Shown here: positions 20,795-31,746 of the stretch, one piece after another | Numbering within the stretch: the first letter of the stretch is position 1 | Layout of the letters: each line of letters opens with the position of its first letter | Assembly: GCA_917880885.1 (NCBI GenBank) | Contig: OU862908.1 | Span: forward strand, 55,139,819-55,203,818 | Length of the DNA: 64,000 bases | Reading direction: 5' to 3' | From: Limnephilus marmoratus | Taxonomy: Eukaryota > Arthropoda > Insecta > Trichoptera > Limnephilidae | Notes under the pieces: generated by a model | Databases searched by the model: none | What the model was told of the DNA's origin: nothing | The model's input: only the letters and a program-made list of their open reading frames with translations | Program-made: the position numbers and the translations under genes

Positions 20795-21075
20795 TGTATT
20801 TGCGACACGTTCCAGAGTGGAACATACTATCAGTATCGCTCTGCTGAAAGTCCTCCATTCAGAATCGTAACGTTGCTTGAAATGGCTTTAGGCATGTTTG
20901 GTTACCTGATCTGAATAAACAGATATTTCCTTGCCTTCCTTTTTCCCAGCTCTCTCCCATTCCACTACCTTTAACCTCATAACATATCCTAAAAGGGAAT
21001 GCCATAGCCTTACTGGCTCCAGACGGTTGGGAGCAGTTGAGACTCTTGTGCGGTACTCAAATAAAAAAAACCGTT
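20795..21075 (+). mobile_element. SINE-B copy, 5' truncated
   Basis: From gcgacacgttccagagtgga, through cattcagaatcgtaacgttg and cttgaaatggctttaggcat, to ctggctccagacggttggga, gactcttgtgcggtactca and an A-run. The tRNA-like head is missing. The two open frames over it (both strands) are incidental. Confidence 0.75.
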
Positions 21076-21514
21076 CCTGGGACGTAGATAATGAATTGTT
21101 TTGCATCATAAATTAAACTTGTGTTCACTGAAATTTGATGAGAATGGTATAAATTCAAATAGTGCCCACAACAGAACCTATCGTTAACCGTAATTGTTGA
21201 TTTTCGATATTATGCAAATGTTCGTTACGCTTATTAGCCCGTAATAATGCGAGTGGTTTCATGAATTGAAAACCTAACCCGTGCCCATATTTAGTTTGTT
21301 TTGTTGTACTACAGAAATATAATAATTATAATAATGTAAATTAGAATAAAATAACTTTGTATGTATTTTATAGGTATAAGTGAATATATTTAACATGTAA
21401 ACAAACGGGTTTCGATTCGACCTGTACCTTCATCGAAGTTTAATAAAAAATATGCTTAATTATTTACAGAGTTAAGGGTACAGGTAATATAGAAAAGGAA
21501 GAAAGAACATAAAT
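21076..21514. other. Nothing recognised
   Basis: Sequence with no motif I can support. Confidence 0.4.
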
Positions 21515-21950
21515 TCTCTCAAGGCCTGTCATCTTCGGGGATTCTGTGTGGAGGTTCTTTTTAGGGAAAGAGAGGATGAATTATAGGCACAGTTCTGGAA
21601 AGGAAAAAATGGTATGAGTAGCAGGTGGGAATCTCGAAGTTTAAATGTCGGGGAATGACGGACGTATGAATCTATCCCTCAACAAATGGGTCGAATGAGC
21701 CGGGCTGGAGAGGTCTAGCTTAAGTCTCCCTTAGCTAATCTCTTCCGATCCGGCCCGCCATGCAAAGTTTAATATAGGTCGACAAACGCATTCACCGCCA
21801 AGACTTAGATAAACCTCACCTTATGAAGTCGGGCACCCCTGCTTAATCACCAAATGTAGCGAACCACTTGAGATGACCTATGGCGGAGGTATTGACAATC
21901 CAATAAATGGTTCCTAGGGCGGTGGTCACCATACCCGCCTCCCAAATTGA
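21515..21950 (-). mobile_element. SINE-A copy, long form
   Basis: Minus strand: caatttgggaggcgggtatg, aaccatttattggattgtca, gtggttcgctacatttggtg, then a middle segment (gcatggcgggccggatcgga, agacctctccagcccggctc, cattcgacccat) absent from the short form, then the LINE-K-type end (cctccacacagaatccccga, agatgacaggcc). The same long form, diverged, is at 57793-58225. Confidence 0.75.
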
Positions 21951-21954
21951 GATT

Positions 21955-22610
21955 ATTTAGTCGTAGACCTATCCCATTTCTATGAAACATTACCTGAAGA
22001 TTTTTGAAAGGAATTTTCCTTATTTATTAAATGTGTTGGAAAAACCTTCACTGTTTATACACGTCGTGTGTTCAACCACCCTCGTTGCAACATTTTTCTA
22101 TGTAAAATGCATCAGGCCGAAGCAAAACCGATTATACTCAACAAAGTGGTATTCAAACAAAGTTATTTTATTCGCATTACAGTGATACTATACAAAGTGA
22201 TTGCTACGTGTGAAAATTTATAATAATGGTTGGTATTAAAGTAATATCCTCATTTCTCATGTATGTGTCCCCTTATGCGCTATTTTCTGATTACCTTCTG
22301 AAAGAAATAACAACCAACGAAGAATTTTCTAATAAATTTCGAAATAACCATCAAAAGGTTGTGGGACAATGCGCTTTGAAATCTTTATGGCTTCACAAAA
22401 GCTCATTCAGTTGAATCATAAAGCACGTAATTTGATACATCGTTCAATCACGTGTTCCAACGTCCCGGATAAAGGCTTTAAATTCTACGTTAGAAGTTTA
22501 CCTAAAATGACACAATACACTGATACAGATCCGATTCACATTTTCAGAACGTGCTCGAGTTTTAGATTAAAAATACATCATTTTCAGTCACAATGGAGTT
22601 AGCGAAAGGA
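21955..22610 (+). other. Three short open frames, unrecognised
   Basis: ATG-initiated frames of 67, 62 and 77 codons follow each other on the plus strand (21982-22185, 22226-22414, 22369-22602; the last two overlap). No transposon motif is present, which is unusual for this window. None resembles a family I know, and composition is not distinctive. They could be chance, exons of an unknown gene, or a relic. Confidence 0.25.
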
Positions 22611-22747
22611 TATGTTTAATTAATGCTCTACTTTTTTGATAATTCTTCTGTTAAAACTACAATCTGTAGATTATTTTTAATGTTATAAAAAAACTAGAGG
22701 TTTTAGAACAAAAATCTTAATGTTTATATTTAAATGATTCGGATGGC

Positions 22748-22830
22748 CTCCGTTGAGTGGTTTCTATCCAAGGCTACGAGATCGCGGTCTTAAATCCCAG
22801 CGTTCGCAAGTAAATTTTATTCCAATAATT
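22748..22830 (+). repeat. tRNA-like SINE head, degraded
   Basis: The string gttgagtggtttctatccaa, then ggctacgagatcgcggtctt, then aaatcccagcgttcgcaagt aligns with the SINE-B head at 59403 (gcgcaaataaattttatt follows there; gcaagtaaattttattcc here). The rest of the SINE is not visible. Confidence 0.4.
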
Positions 22831-22869
22831 TGTACTATTTATTCCATTGTTCATACACACGACCATCCA

Positions 22870-23439
22870 TTAAAGGGGCAGCCCACGGTGGTTGGGCGAT
22901 AAAAGAGTGAAATTTTCGTAACTATTTTCAAGCAAATTATGATTGGATTTTTTTAAATTAAAACCCATAGTCAATATATACGTACAGAAGACTATATGCA
23001 ATTTTTTTTACACGAATCTAAAGCATAGTTTGCTGTGTACGCCACTTTTAACAGGACACTCAGATGAGATTGATGTTTGGTGGTTGAAAGCGATTATCAC
23101 GATTCATCAGAAAAATAAAATAAAAAATTATTTGGAAACTAGACATGTAGTTTCATGGCACCACATAGGGTAATTTTGATATCTTAAAAAAATGGCGGAC
23201 CACGAATTTTATATCCAGTTTTTTATGGAAAATGTTAATCGTTCATAAACAAAAAAATGAAGGGGGCCTTACGTAGGGCCGTAAAGACTGGATTTTTGAA
23301 CAGTTTAATACTTGTTGCACGCAAATCGGACGAATAGTTTTTTTAACATGTGGTCTACCAGGTTGAAAAAAGTAGTTTCGAAAAAAATGCGTTGAAAGTT
23401 TTGCTGAAGGATAATTCAACGTGTTTCAAACGGTTTCCA
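22870..23439. other. Nothing firm; possibly upstream part of the LINE at 23440
   Basis: One frame (22943-23173) contains TGHSDEIDVWWLKAI, which could be a weak RNase H-like echo. I cannot support it further. Confidence 0.25.
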
Positions 23440-23750
23440 GACTCTCTTTGAACAAATTCTCAACATCCTCCATTTGCCGCATGCGGATAAGGCATTGCTG
23501 CCACAATGCTCATCTGACAAAAATTCATGTTAAGAATTCTGCGATGTGTGAATGACGTCTTGGTGAAGAGGACCTCAATCATATTTTTTTGAGTTGCCCT
23601 ATAAAAAATTCATACAAAAATTTCATCCCTCACCTAATCAGTTCGGGCATATTGCCCCACTACAGCATTGCATACCTGTTATCTTCTGTGGACAAACGCG
23701 TGTATAAAGTCTTGGCTAATTTCCTGAAAATTAACAGCATCAATTTGTAA
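23440..23750 (+). pseudogene. LINE ORF2 C-terminal domain, I/R1-like
   Basis: The plus-strand frame reads RIRHCCHNAHLTKIHVKNSA, then MCE, a stop, then LGEEDLNHIFLSCPIKNSY, then LLSSVDKRVYKVLANFLK, and ends at TAA 23748-23750. The order H..AHL.KI.VKNS..C then GEEDLNHIF..CP is the Cys/His region that follows RT or RNase H in I- and R1-type LINEs. The expected second Cys-containing loop carries the stop. A 3' UTR with (tta)n words follows. The catalytic domains are not preserved upstream. Confidence 0.65.
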
Positions 23751-23754
23751 CTGT

Positions 23755-24284
23755 AAATATTTATTTATTTAGTTTATGTTTTATGCATAATAAATTATGT
23801 CAACATATTTAATAATTTCCTGTTACTTCCACATATTGTATAAAATAAAAATCATCTCGTTTTGTAAAAATTTTGCGTATTATTATTATTATTTGTACAG
23901 CATTATTATATAATGTAGATAGGTTCATGTTATTAAAACCAAATTAGTAAATATTAACCCAAAATTACACTCACAAAATCATTAACTTGACATTGGCCAA
24001 CACTCCTTTGGGTAGAAAAACCATTTTATAAAATAATAAAATCTATAAATTAATAAAAAAATTCAAAAGGTTTCACATAAATATCTCAGTCAATTTAACG
24101 AATTTCTTTGAAACATTTGGCGAGAGAATTCTTATGAAATGCATCTTTCAGAAAATTAAATACAACAAAAAATTACAAAAAGAATATATCACACAGCCTT
24201 AATGCAACTCTGTTGTTGTGTAGGTATTTATTCTAGAGTTGATTGTGATTTGTATTTCTTAATGTGTTTCTTTCTTCAACCAAA
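23755..24284. other. Nothing recognised
   Basis: AT-rich spacer between two unrelated LINE fragments. Confidence 0.45.
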
Positions 24285-24430
24285 CCACTTTTTTACATCG
24301 TTGGTATCTGTGTTGGACATGTTAATTATTTCCGTCCACGTATTATCTTTTAGTTGTAGCACTGTGTCGTCTGCGTTGTAGACAATTTCTCCATATTGAG
24401 AGAAATTTACTTTATAATTATCTCTGACAA
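24285..24430 (-). pseudogene. LINE-2-type RT catalytic fragment
   Basis: The minus-strand frame reads FSQYGEIVYNADDTVLQLKD, then NTWTEIINMSNTDTNDVKK and WF. It matches the 35105 protein (ISKYGDIVSYADDTVLLLKA, NTWSELNKMANTDINALKLWF). The catalytic box YADD has become NADD, which would abolish reverse transcription. Only about 45 codons survive. Confidence 0.8.
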
Positions 24431-25269
24431 TTGTTCTTTAGAATCGTTACTTCGTTTGAAGTTAAATCATTTAAATCAAGACCGAGCCTCCAACCATAGA
24501 GACCCATTAAAATCAAGATAACTTCAGCCATAATCAGAGTTTCAAAAGTTTGTTTCCCTTTTATGACAATTTAATCATATTGCTTTGAATGTAGACTCCC
24601 TTTAACCAAACTTATTCAATTTTCTTCCACAATTTATAAGCCTGTAAAGGAGTTTAAATGCATGTGCCTCAGAGACTGATGAGCGTGGGTAATAAATTTA
24701 TACTAAATATGCCTTTGTAATATGCTTACTGTATAATTTATTATAAGGAGCTTCTGAGATATTACTAGTGCAAACTTTATTTTCTGCATTTAAAACTGAG
24801 GAAATTAATATTGATGAAGGTAAACATAAGAAGAGAGCAGAGTTTAAGGGCAATTAAAACTTTGATCGCTATCTTTCGAACTACTTTTGCGTAAAATACA
24901 ATGTTTATTCTACTAAACTTCCAGATCGGCAGTCTTCAATCATGTTGACTGGAGATTTTTCTCGTATTATCAAAGAGAGGAAAATTAATCACGAAAATAA
25001 ATATAAAAACTATATTTAATATGTGCCAAACAGCATGAAATGTAACGACATACTATGGAGTATGACATATTTTGGAGTATCTCATGTTATAATTATACAT
25101 ACATGTACACATATATTTATATAATATCTGTAAGTTGTTATAAGTAGACTGTTCAATTTTTATATACATAAAACATTGGTAAAATGAGGAATTCTATAAT
25201 TATTCTTTATCAGAACAACTCTCTTTATATTAATTTTGAAGGTTATTCCCACCTACGTAATATATCATT
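24431..25269. other. Nothing recognised
   Basis: AT-rich, with scattered short direct words and no supported feature. Confidence 0.45.
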
Positions 25270-25655
25270 GAATAAGAAGATAATATTTATAATCTAAATA
25301 AAAATATGAAAAATATGCAACCTAGGACTCAAACCTAGGGTCTTTCATCCATATATTTATACGAGACACTATCTAGGTTACAAACCAGTTTGTCGAACAA
25401 TTGTTTCCAAATAAAAAGGTAGTTGCCAATATATGGGAAAAAATGGTCGACGATAATATTATTAAGTCTGAAATTTGAAATAGGAGATTGACAAAAATGA
25501 TTTAAATAAAAGGTCTAAGTAGCCGAATTGGTAAGGCATTCATCCCGGTCCAGAGGAGATGAGAGATCCAGGATTCAAAACCCAGTTGCGACCATTATCT
25601 TTTTATTTTTCTGTGTCTCGTTCTTTTTCATATTTTCGTTTTAAATAATTAGTTT
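25270..25655. mobile_element. Element T: inverted dimer with tRNA-like arms
   Basis: The left end reads aagaagataatatttataat then aaaaatatgaaaa. The right end is its degraded complement (ttttcatattttcgttttaa). The left arm contains, on the minus strand, a T-arm-like cctaggtttgagtcctagg. The right arm contains, on the plus strand, an A-box-like tagccgaattggtaaggc and a B-box-like ggattcaaaaccc. The two tRNA-like units point outward from a shared centre (taggttacaaac...). The same architecture recurs at 59945-60455 and, with the centre deleted, at 38775-38960. Confidence 0.65.
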
Positions 25656-26099
25656 TTCAGTTAGATGAAATACACGTACATAAATTAACCACATTATAAA
25701 CTGTTGATTTCCCTAAATTAAAATAGTTGAATAATACACACACCACTTAACTAGTAAAACATTGTAATTAACTTCATTCAAAATTTCGTGAAATTTCTGA
25801 ATGTTAATTTTTATGTTATGGACAGCGCCGACGGTTAGTTTAGTTTATCAGCAATTTCTATTAAGAGAAGTACAAATAGTTATCATTATGTTTGCATCAT
25901 TAATAGTTAGTAAATTATTAATTAGAAAAGGATACGCTTTGGAGATTACCATGGATCCTTCAGAGCAGTAAAATATAAATTAGTTTAGTCATCTAGTAAC
26001 TACATCATGTCTATCTCATCTTCACTTATGTAGTACTTTGTGAGCTTCATTATTTTTTTCTATTTTTTAAGAACTTTTTTGCTACGTGAACTCAGAAAA
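25656..26099. other. Nothing recognised
   Basis: No supported feature. Confidence 0.45.
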
Positions 26100-26245
26100 C
26101 TGAGAGCGACACCGAAGTGTGTTGTGGGTATTTCCGTGTTCCCTAGTAAGGGAACGTACACATTACCCATCCTACGTGACCCGTTTAGAGGGGGATCTTC
26201 AAAATATCAAGCTAGGTCACGATGGGAGGGGGGGGGGGGCTAAGT
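26100..26245. repeat. Poly(G) tract with repeated acccat.ctacgtgacc motif
   Basis: Within 26150-26200 the words gggaacgtac and attacccatcctacgtgacc precede a G12 run at about 26227. At 39155-39235 gggaacgtacccata and a C13 run precede ggtcacgtagtatgggtaat, the reverse complement. The shared words suggest remains of one DNA-transposon or MITE family at both places. Confidence 0.4.
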
Positions 26246-26658
26246 TCATTCTTCCTTACTTTTGACGAATGTAAGGAAGTTAAAAATATTTTAAATATGT
26301 AATCAGTCTCATGATTCGTCTGGGAACCAGAAGTCGGAGGATTTTATACAGGTTGTTAAAAGACGTAACTGGCTTTAACCAGAGATGCCTGACATTATTT
26401 GGCGTATAAGTGTAAATGACATCTTGGTCTCCGGTGACTATTTTTCGTTTTTTTAATACCTACCAAAAATAACTCTTCCAATACCTACTAATTTGTTATT
26501 TGTCTTATAAAGTTGAAAAAAAACATTAAAAATGTCACCAGACACCAAAATTGTCCAAGAATCACTGGTATAAATAGACTAGCTTCCCAATTAGACCTGA
26601 GAATATTTCTCTATTAACTGGGTAAAATAAAACTGATAATGAATGATATGTAACATAT
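26246..26658. other. Nothing recognised
   Basis: No supported feature. Confidence 0.45.
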
Positions 26659-26660
26659 TA

Positions 26661-28008
26661 CTAGGGTCAGTCAAAAAGTAATGCCTCCTTTTTTTCGTCT
26701 GTAATTGTCAAGAAATAATTAAGGTTGACAACCACATGGGTTGACAACCACACTATTGACGATAAATTTGTTACTTTTCAATATAATCTCCGTCCATTTC
26801 CACAGCTTTTGTCCACCTTTTAACAAGGGTATGTATCAAAGTGTTGTAAAAAGCACGGTCACACCCAGAATACCATCGTCCTAACTTTCCCCGCCGATCA
26901 CACGGTTTTGAATTTTTTTGTCCTCGGAGAGTGTGATGTAACTCCATTGACTGATTCAGGTTCAAAAAATGAAACTCCTCTCCTTCAAATGGCAGCGCTG
27001 CAAGTATTTTGAGCTTAGATAAGAGAAACAAAGGGTTGTGAGGCTACTGTTTCTTTATTCTGGTGGGTTCTTGGTACCCACAAACTTTTGCACAAGCTTT
27101 TGAGTAGGTACCTCAGGAGTCAAATAATCGTTATCACACTGCCTTACCTGAGGGAGTTTTTATAAATTTTTTGTATTTCTTGGGCACTGACTATGTAACA
27201 ATTTCTAGACATTTTTGTTTTGAAAAGTTTCAATTTTCGATGTGAGTACATTTGTTACTTTAATTTTTTTTTTTTTTGCGTTAGAAACTTTAGAAATTAA
27301 CAAAAAAATTAAATCTAAAATTAATTTAGTTAATAAAATAATAGCACCATGTAAATCACCTCTGCTTACGATGTTTCCATGTAATTTTGACTCCTCCCAC
27401 CGTCCTCCCCCTCCACCAAATTCCCCCCTCCCACTACCCCTGCCTAATTAATTGTGTACTTGTATAGAATTTTTAAGTTAGTTTTAAGTTTGCTCGTTAA
27501 TGATACGAACGTGTCGAAACCGGTCGCAAAAGAATTTTTAAATTAAAGTAACAAATGTACATCGAAAAGTTTTTATATAATTCGATAGTTTTCCAGCGGT
27601 CACCACGAATGATGTCATCGACTCGTTCAATGTGGCGTGGAGTCACTGCAATCAACGGCCTCCTTCTGCATTTCATCAAGTCATCAGTGGTGTTTGTCCT
27701 CCATCTTCGTTACTGCGACGAACCCATCGTCTAATAGTGCTGATATCTAATATGCATCACCGTACACTGTATTTTTCAGTGTTTCATCTTCTACATTCAA
27801 GAATCAATCAAAGAACGCTCTCTAATGCGAACATCGATATCAGCCATTTTGCAAATAACTGCAATGCTGCCACCTGTTGACGCAGAAAGTTACTATTGCA
27901 GTAGATTGTAGAAGAAGATTTGAGGAATGTCGCCAAATTAAAAATTTTCACTTCACTAACTTTTTTTGTAGAAAAAATTAGGAGACATTAGTTTTTGACT
28001 GACCCTCG
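26661..28008 (-). pseudogene. mariner-type transposon with nested insertion
   Basis: Inverted ends begin c(t/g)agggtcagtcaaaaa, and TA flanks both (26659-26660, 28009-28010). On the minus strand the N-terminal start MADIDVRIRERSLID lies at about 27845, later comes RRRPLIAVTPRHIERVDDII (27680-27600). After the insertion the C-terminus reads GCDRAFYNTLIHTLVKRWTK then AVEMDGDYIEK (about 26880-26771). Without the PLE at 27215-27575 it is about 990 bp, so the catalytic middle is deleted. The C-terminal motif differs from the 11565 copy, so this is another mariner lineage. Confidence 0.85.
27215..27575 (+). mobile_element. Penelope-like 3' terminus nested in mariner
   Basis: The plus frame from 27285 reads LETLEINKKIKSKINLVNK then IIAPCKSPLLTMF, the same pattern as the end of the GIY-YIG domain at 15215-15318 (LEILEIRKTV...INNQK...DPILNLF). 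Next is a hammerhead-like relic at 27491-27531: ttaatga in the core position, a short acgt-type stem II, gaaac, the palindrome accggt and then c. The terminus (aattaaagtaacaaatgtac then atcgaaaag) is matched by an inverted fragment at 27218-27262, the small 5' inversion seen in such elements. Confidence 0.7.
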
Positions 28009-28010
28009 TA

Positions 28011-28854
28011 TTATTGTGTATATTTACTTTTCTAATTTAAATTTAAAAAAACACTCCAAATAATGTCAGGAATAACTGGTTAAAATAATTCGAGTACGTC
28101 TCTTAATAACCTCTATAAATTGGCGTTATTGGTTTTCTCATCCGTTTAGATTTTAGACCAAACTTCGGATTATTCAATGAAGCAGATTCATGAATCCTGT
28201 AAAAGGACGAATCTTTAAGTTTTCAATACTTACTCTGAAAGAAATGTTCATTTTTGAAATATATTAAGTGCATGCGACGAAGTTTCTTGTGCCCGGCGTT
28301 TTGCCATATTACTATTTCCTGAAAGTTTTGCGGGGAAAATTTCATCCCAACTGCGGCACACACCCTCGCATTTTACCCTGAATTGCGCCAAGATCTGCGC
28401 CAACATTGGAAACGTGACAAGCAAAACCAGTACCAATATTATTTGCCATTTAAATGCATCTCAAGCCTTTTCTGCCGGCTTTTCATCCAAAATTCAAAAA
28501 TATCCAACTTAATATTATAAACTCGAAAGTTTGTTTGGATGTATGGATATCTGGATGTATGTTTATTACTCTTTCACGCAAAAACTACTAAATGGATTTA
28601 AAAAATTCTTTCACTAACACAAAGCTACATTATTTGCGAGATCTATATATGTTGGTAAGCTCTGGCGTTATGAATAATCTCTGGCGTTATGAATTTATTT
28701 ATCATACGTTTTTTGTCCCTAACAAAATCGATTTATTGCAAACGTCAGAAAAAAAGCAAACCAATATTGTCGCCTTAGAAACGATGTATTTTTTATTTTT
28801 TAATTAGGCAATTCACCCTAAAAAAGATTGATTTGTTGGTGTCGTACTTAATAA
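28011..28854. other. Mostly unrecognised; Helitron-5'-like words near 28510
   Basis: The words aatattataaactcgaaagt and cacgcaaaaactactaaatgg near 28508-28600 resemble 5' regions of Helitron-like elements, and a short duplication ctctggcgttatgaat occurs at 28659 and 28677. I cannot define an element edge. Confidence 0.3.
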
Positions 28855-29396
28855 CTATCTCTAAAAATGAATCACCGAAATGTATGTATGAGCATAAACC
28901 CGAACGACTGCACCAAATTGGATAGTTCTTTTTTTTCGTTATTTTGTATAAAACTACCGTTGTTTTGTATAAAACTATCGTTGAGTTCTGGCACTATGAA
29001 ATTTGTATAAAAAAATATAATAGGTGCCACGCGAGCAGTTTGAAAACTGAATGTATCGGGAATAATTGTATGGAATGCGAGAGGTGAGAGGGGGTGGGGG
29101 TTGAGGAAGGGTGTTGGTGGAAGGGGAAAGGGGTGGGGTGAGAGGGTGGAGGGGGGAAGGGAAGAAATTGGAAGGATGGAAGAGGGTGGGGGGAGGGGCA
29201 GGGGGTGGGAGAAGGGTGTCGATGGGGGGAGTGGTGTAGGGAGAGGGAATGTGGAGGGGTAGGGGGTGAGGGGAGGGTTGGATGGATGGATAGGGGGAGG
29301 AATTGATGGGGGGAGTGGCGTGGGGAGAGGGAAGGTGGAGGAGGCGGAGTGGAAAACCCCTAATACCATGTGAGCGAAGCCGCGGGAAAAAGCTAG
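28855..29396 (+). mobile_element. Helitron-like non-autonomous element, copy 2
   Basis: Start tctctaaaaatgaatcaccg, then gaaatgtatgtat, ctgcaccaaattggatag and gaaaactgaatgtatcggg follow the same order as in the copy at 2962. The end gcgaagccgcgggaaaaagc|tagt gives the CTAGT terminus. The interior 29080-29345 is a G-rich minisatellite on the plus strand. It explains the 165-residue Pro/Ser-rich open frame on the minus strand, which I do not call a gene. Confidence 0.7.
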
Positions 29397-30452
29397 TTCA
29401 AAATATGTCGTAAATGGAATATTTTTCTTTTACTATATTTTACAGTTGATTCTTTCTGGAAGAACGGTAGAAGCTTTAAAAATTACAAATCGTAATAATA
29501 TTATAAACATTCATAATCCAGAAAATAGTATCTTTTATGCATTTTAACGAAAGTTATGTGTAACATCATTGGGGGAATGATTTCACATTTTACTTTTATG
29601 CCTAGTTCACACGAGGACAATACAATATTGTACTGTCCCAGCTCCGGACCAATTGTCCAGGTGTGAAAAAAAGTTTGGAGGATAGTACACTGAACCAAGA
29701 CATTGTCCTAGTTGGGCAGGCTATCTCCGCAGTACAATGATTCGCTCTGGTTATGCCGCGGAAATCAATGAAGTAAACTTATCAAAATTCGTTATAATCC
29801 GAATAGAAATTCGTTATAATCCCCGTGCATCGACACAGATGCATCAATGCGCGGGAGATTATAAATAACATTAATCTGTATGCAAGGATTAGCAGGATAT
29901 GGCTATATGTACTTAAATAGCATTTATGTTCTATACAGGATTTCCACCATTGTCTTAAATAAACTGTCAAGGATTGTGGTATGACAGTTTACGGCTGTGC
30001 CATACTAGAGCTTGAACAGGAAAAGCACATATAGATATAAACGCCAACGTAACGTTCCGCCTTCATTTGAAAACCGTTTGAGAATAGTTACTTAACCGTG
30101 AGGTTTAAGAGAAGCGGCTGCGCGGCCTTTTTCATGCAAAGCTTAAATTTGAATGTGAGGCCAAATTACTCAACCAAATAGACTAATAGTTATTTGATTA
30201 TTTTTTATTTAAACGCGCATAGCGCTTTCACACACAATACTGTACATCTTTGAAACATAACCATGAAAATGTAGAGTTTAAAAAATACAGGTAACATAAA
30301 ATATAAGAAATAAAAATATAGGTTACATAAAATGTAAGAGTTGACAAAAAAGGTAAAATAAAACAAAAGTTAATTAAAAACAGAATTATAAAAAATGTAT
30401 AAATTTGTTGTTAACAGTAGTTTATTAATAGTATTATGGTAGAAATAGATAT
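29397..30452. other. Mostly unrecognised
   Basis: The words aggtaacataaaatataag and aggttacataaaatgtaag (30290, 30320) form an imperfect duplication. A motif gcgcatagcgctttc near 30212 resembles LINE 3' ends but is too short to call. Confidence 0.4.
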
Positions 30453-31082
30453 GATTTTAGATTTTCACGACTAAAAGTATTTTCGTTAGTTGTTTTTGGG
30501 GTGTTATGCCGTGTTGCGCTACCTCCTTCTTTAGCCAACGTTTCGGATAGCTTTACGGTGTCCATCATCAGAGTAGATGTGTAATTGTTAGTGGTGAAAT
30601 GTGTGCTTGGGTTTGGCTTGGGTACTTAGAAGCGAAACCGTGCTTCCAGCTCTACTCCATTTCGAGCTGATATTACAGTATAGTTCAAAAATGGTTTTCT
30701 GCGTATAGCAGAAAATTACCGGACCGGGGTGTAGCGAACAATTACCGGATACCAAGAGCTATTGAGCTTAGCTCCGTCGTCTCCATTAATATTAATTGTA
30801 TTTTTGTGGATTTCAATTGCCTGATCGTATTCAGGCGTGCTCCATAAGTTTTGGGTCTTCCCAGGACTTCAGGAACAAAGGCCGAGTTTACAAGCACAAA
30901 AGGGTTCTGATATCCTTTTGGAGATCGTCCGCTCTGTCTGGCATTGAAACCCGCTAATCCACGTTTATTTTTCGTTTGTTTTCTAAAGTTGGAATATTTA
31001 AAGTATTCATTAACGATATGTAATTTATGTGCTCTTAAAGGAATGGTAAGTTTAAAATTTTCAAAAAGTTTTCTTTGAATTC
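30453..31082 (-). mobile_element. Penelope-like terminus with degraded hammerhead
   Basis: Minus strand, 5' to 3': an open frame without ATG (about 31080-30740) reads NFKLTIPLRAHKLHIVNEYF then RGLAGFNARQSGRSPKGY, which I do not recognise. A second frame gives WSTPEYDQAIEIHKNTININ then GDDGAKLNSSWYPVI, the usual end of a PLE GIY-YIG domain. Then comes a hammerhead-like block: ctgatga (30571-30565), a decayed stem II, gaaac (30544-30540) and gttgg. The terminus (acaccccaaaaacaactaac, gaaaat) recurs as a palindrome at 54094-54168. Confidence 0.6.
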
Positions 31083-31145
31083 TGGAGGTGATTTTTCACA
31101 TAAACGGCGCTCGGCAAGTTATTGAATTATTATTTTTATTATTAC
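31083..31145 (+). mobile_element. (ATT)n-tailed LINE 3' end
   Basis: Sequence aggtgatttttcacataaac then ggcgctcggcaagttattga runs into an (att)n tail. It is the reverse orientation of the modules at 16809 and 34673. Confidence 0.55.
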
Positions 31146-31290
31146 GGATATGAATTTTGCAGAAGGGTGACCAAACTATTGAGTTATGTTCTATTAGGCT
31201 TCTAACAAGGGAAATGTACAACTGTTTTATGATTTGTAATATGATGACATAATGATTTGTATTATATTTACAAAGTAAGTAAAGCAAAAT
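31146..31290 (-). pseudogene. LINE RT C-terminal fragment
   Basis: The minus frame reads QLYISLVRSLIEHNSIVWSP then FCKIHIR. The LY.SLVRS.IEY.S.VWSP box is a conserved post-RT motif in Jockey- and CR1-group LINEs. It is fused to the (ATT)n module, suggesting an insertion junction. Nothing else of the element remains. Confidence 0.65.
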
Positions 31291-31746
31291 ATTTTTTTTT
31301 TTAAATTAATATTAACTTACAATAATTGCCAAAGTGGCCCCTAAAATCATCACAATTAGAATACTTTATTGGCTTATGTTTTATAATTTGAAATACAATA
31401 AATAAAATAGCGCATTATTTGCTCTAAATTTTGATTTTTGCCTCAAATTCATATTTAAGTTTTGTATGAAAAAGGCCACGAAGCCTTTACTCTTAAGCAT
31501 GTCTTACGTCTTACTCGAATGTCTCAAGACCACGTACCATAATATTTAACAGTTAATGCTGCTGGAAACAAATTCAATTTAAAGTAAAATAACAGTGCAA
31601 CTGCAAACTACTCTGGTGATCAAAATTGGAATAAACAATTTCTGCTAAATAATAATATCTGATGTAGGAATTTCGTCTTAAAAAAGTTTTTTTTACACAT
31701 TGTTTTTACTAAGATAAAATAATGGCATGGCAGAGATCATTATGAA
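31291..31746. other. Nothing recognised
   Basis: AT-rich, no supported feature. Confidence 0.45.

Noticed and set aside
27242..27451. 69-residue frame as a host gene
   Set aside because: Its sequence matches the end of a Penelope GIY-YIG domain running into pyrimidine-rich UTR.
28872..29369. 165-residue open frame rich in Pro, Ser and Leu (minus strand)
   Set aside because: It is the translation of a G-rich minisatellite inside a Helitron-like element; repeat composition removes stop codons by chance.
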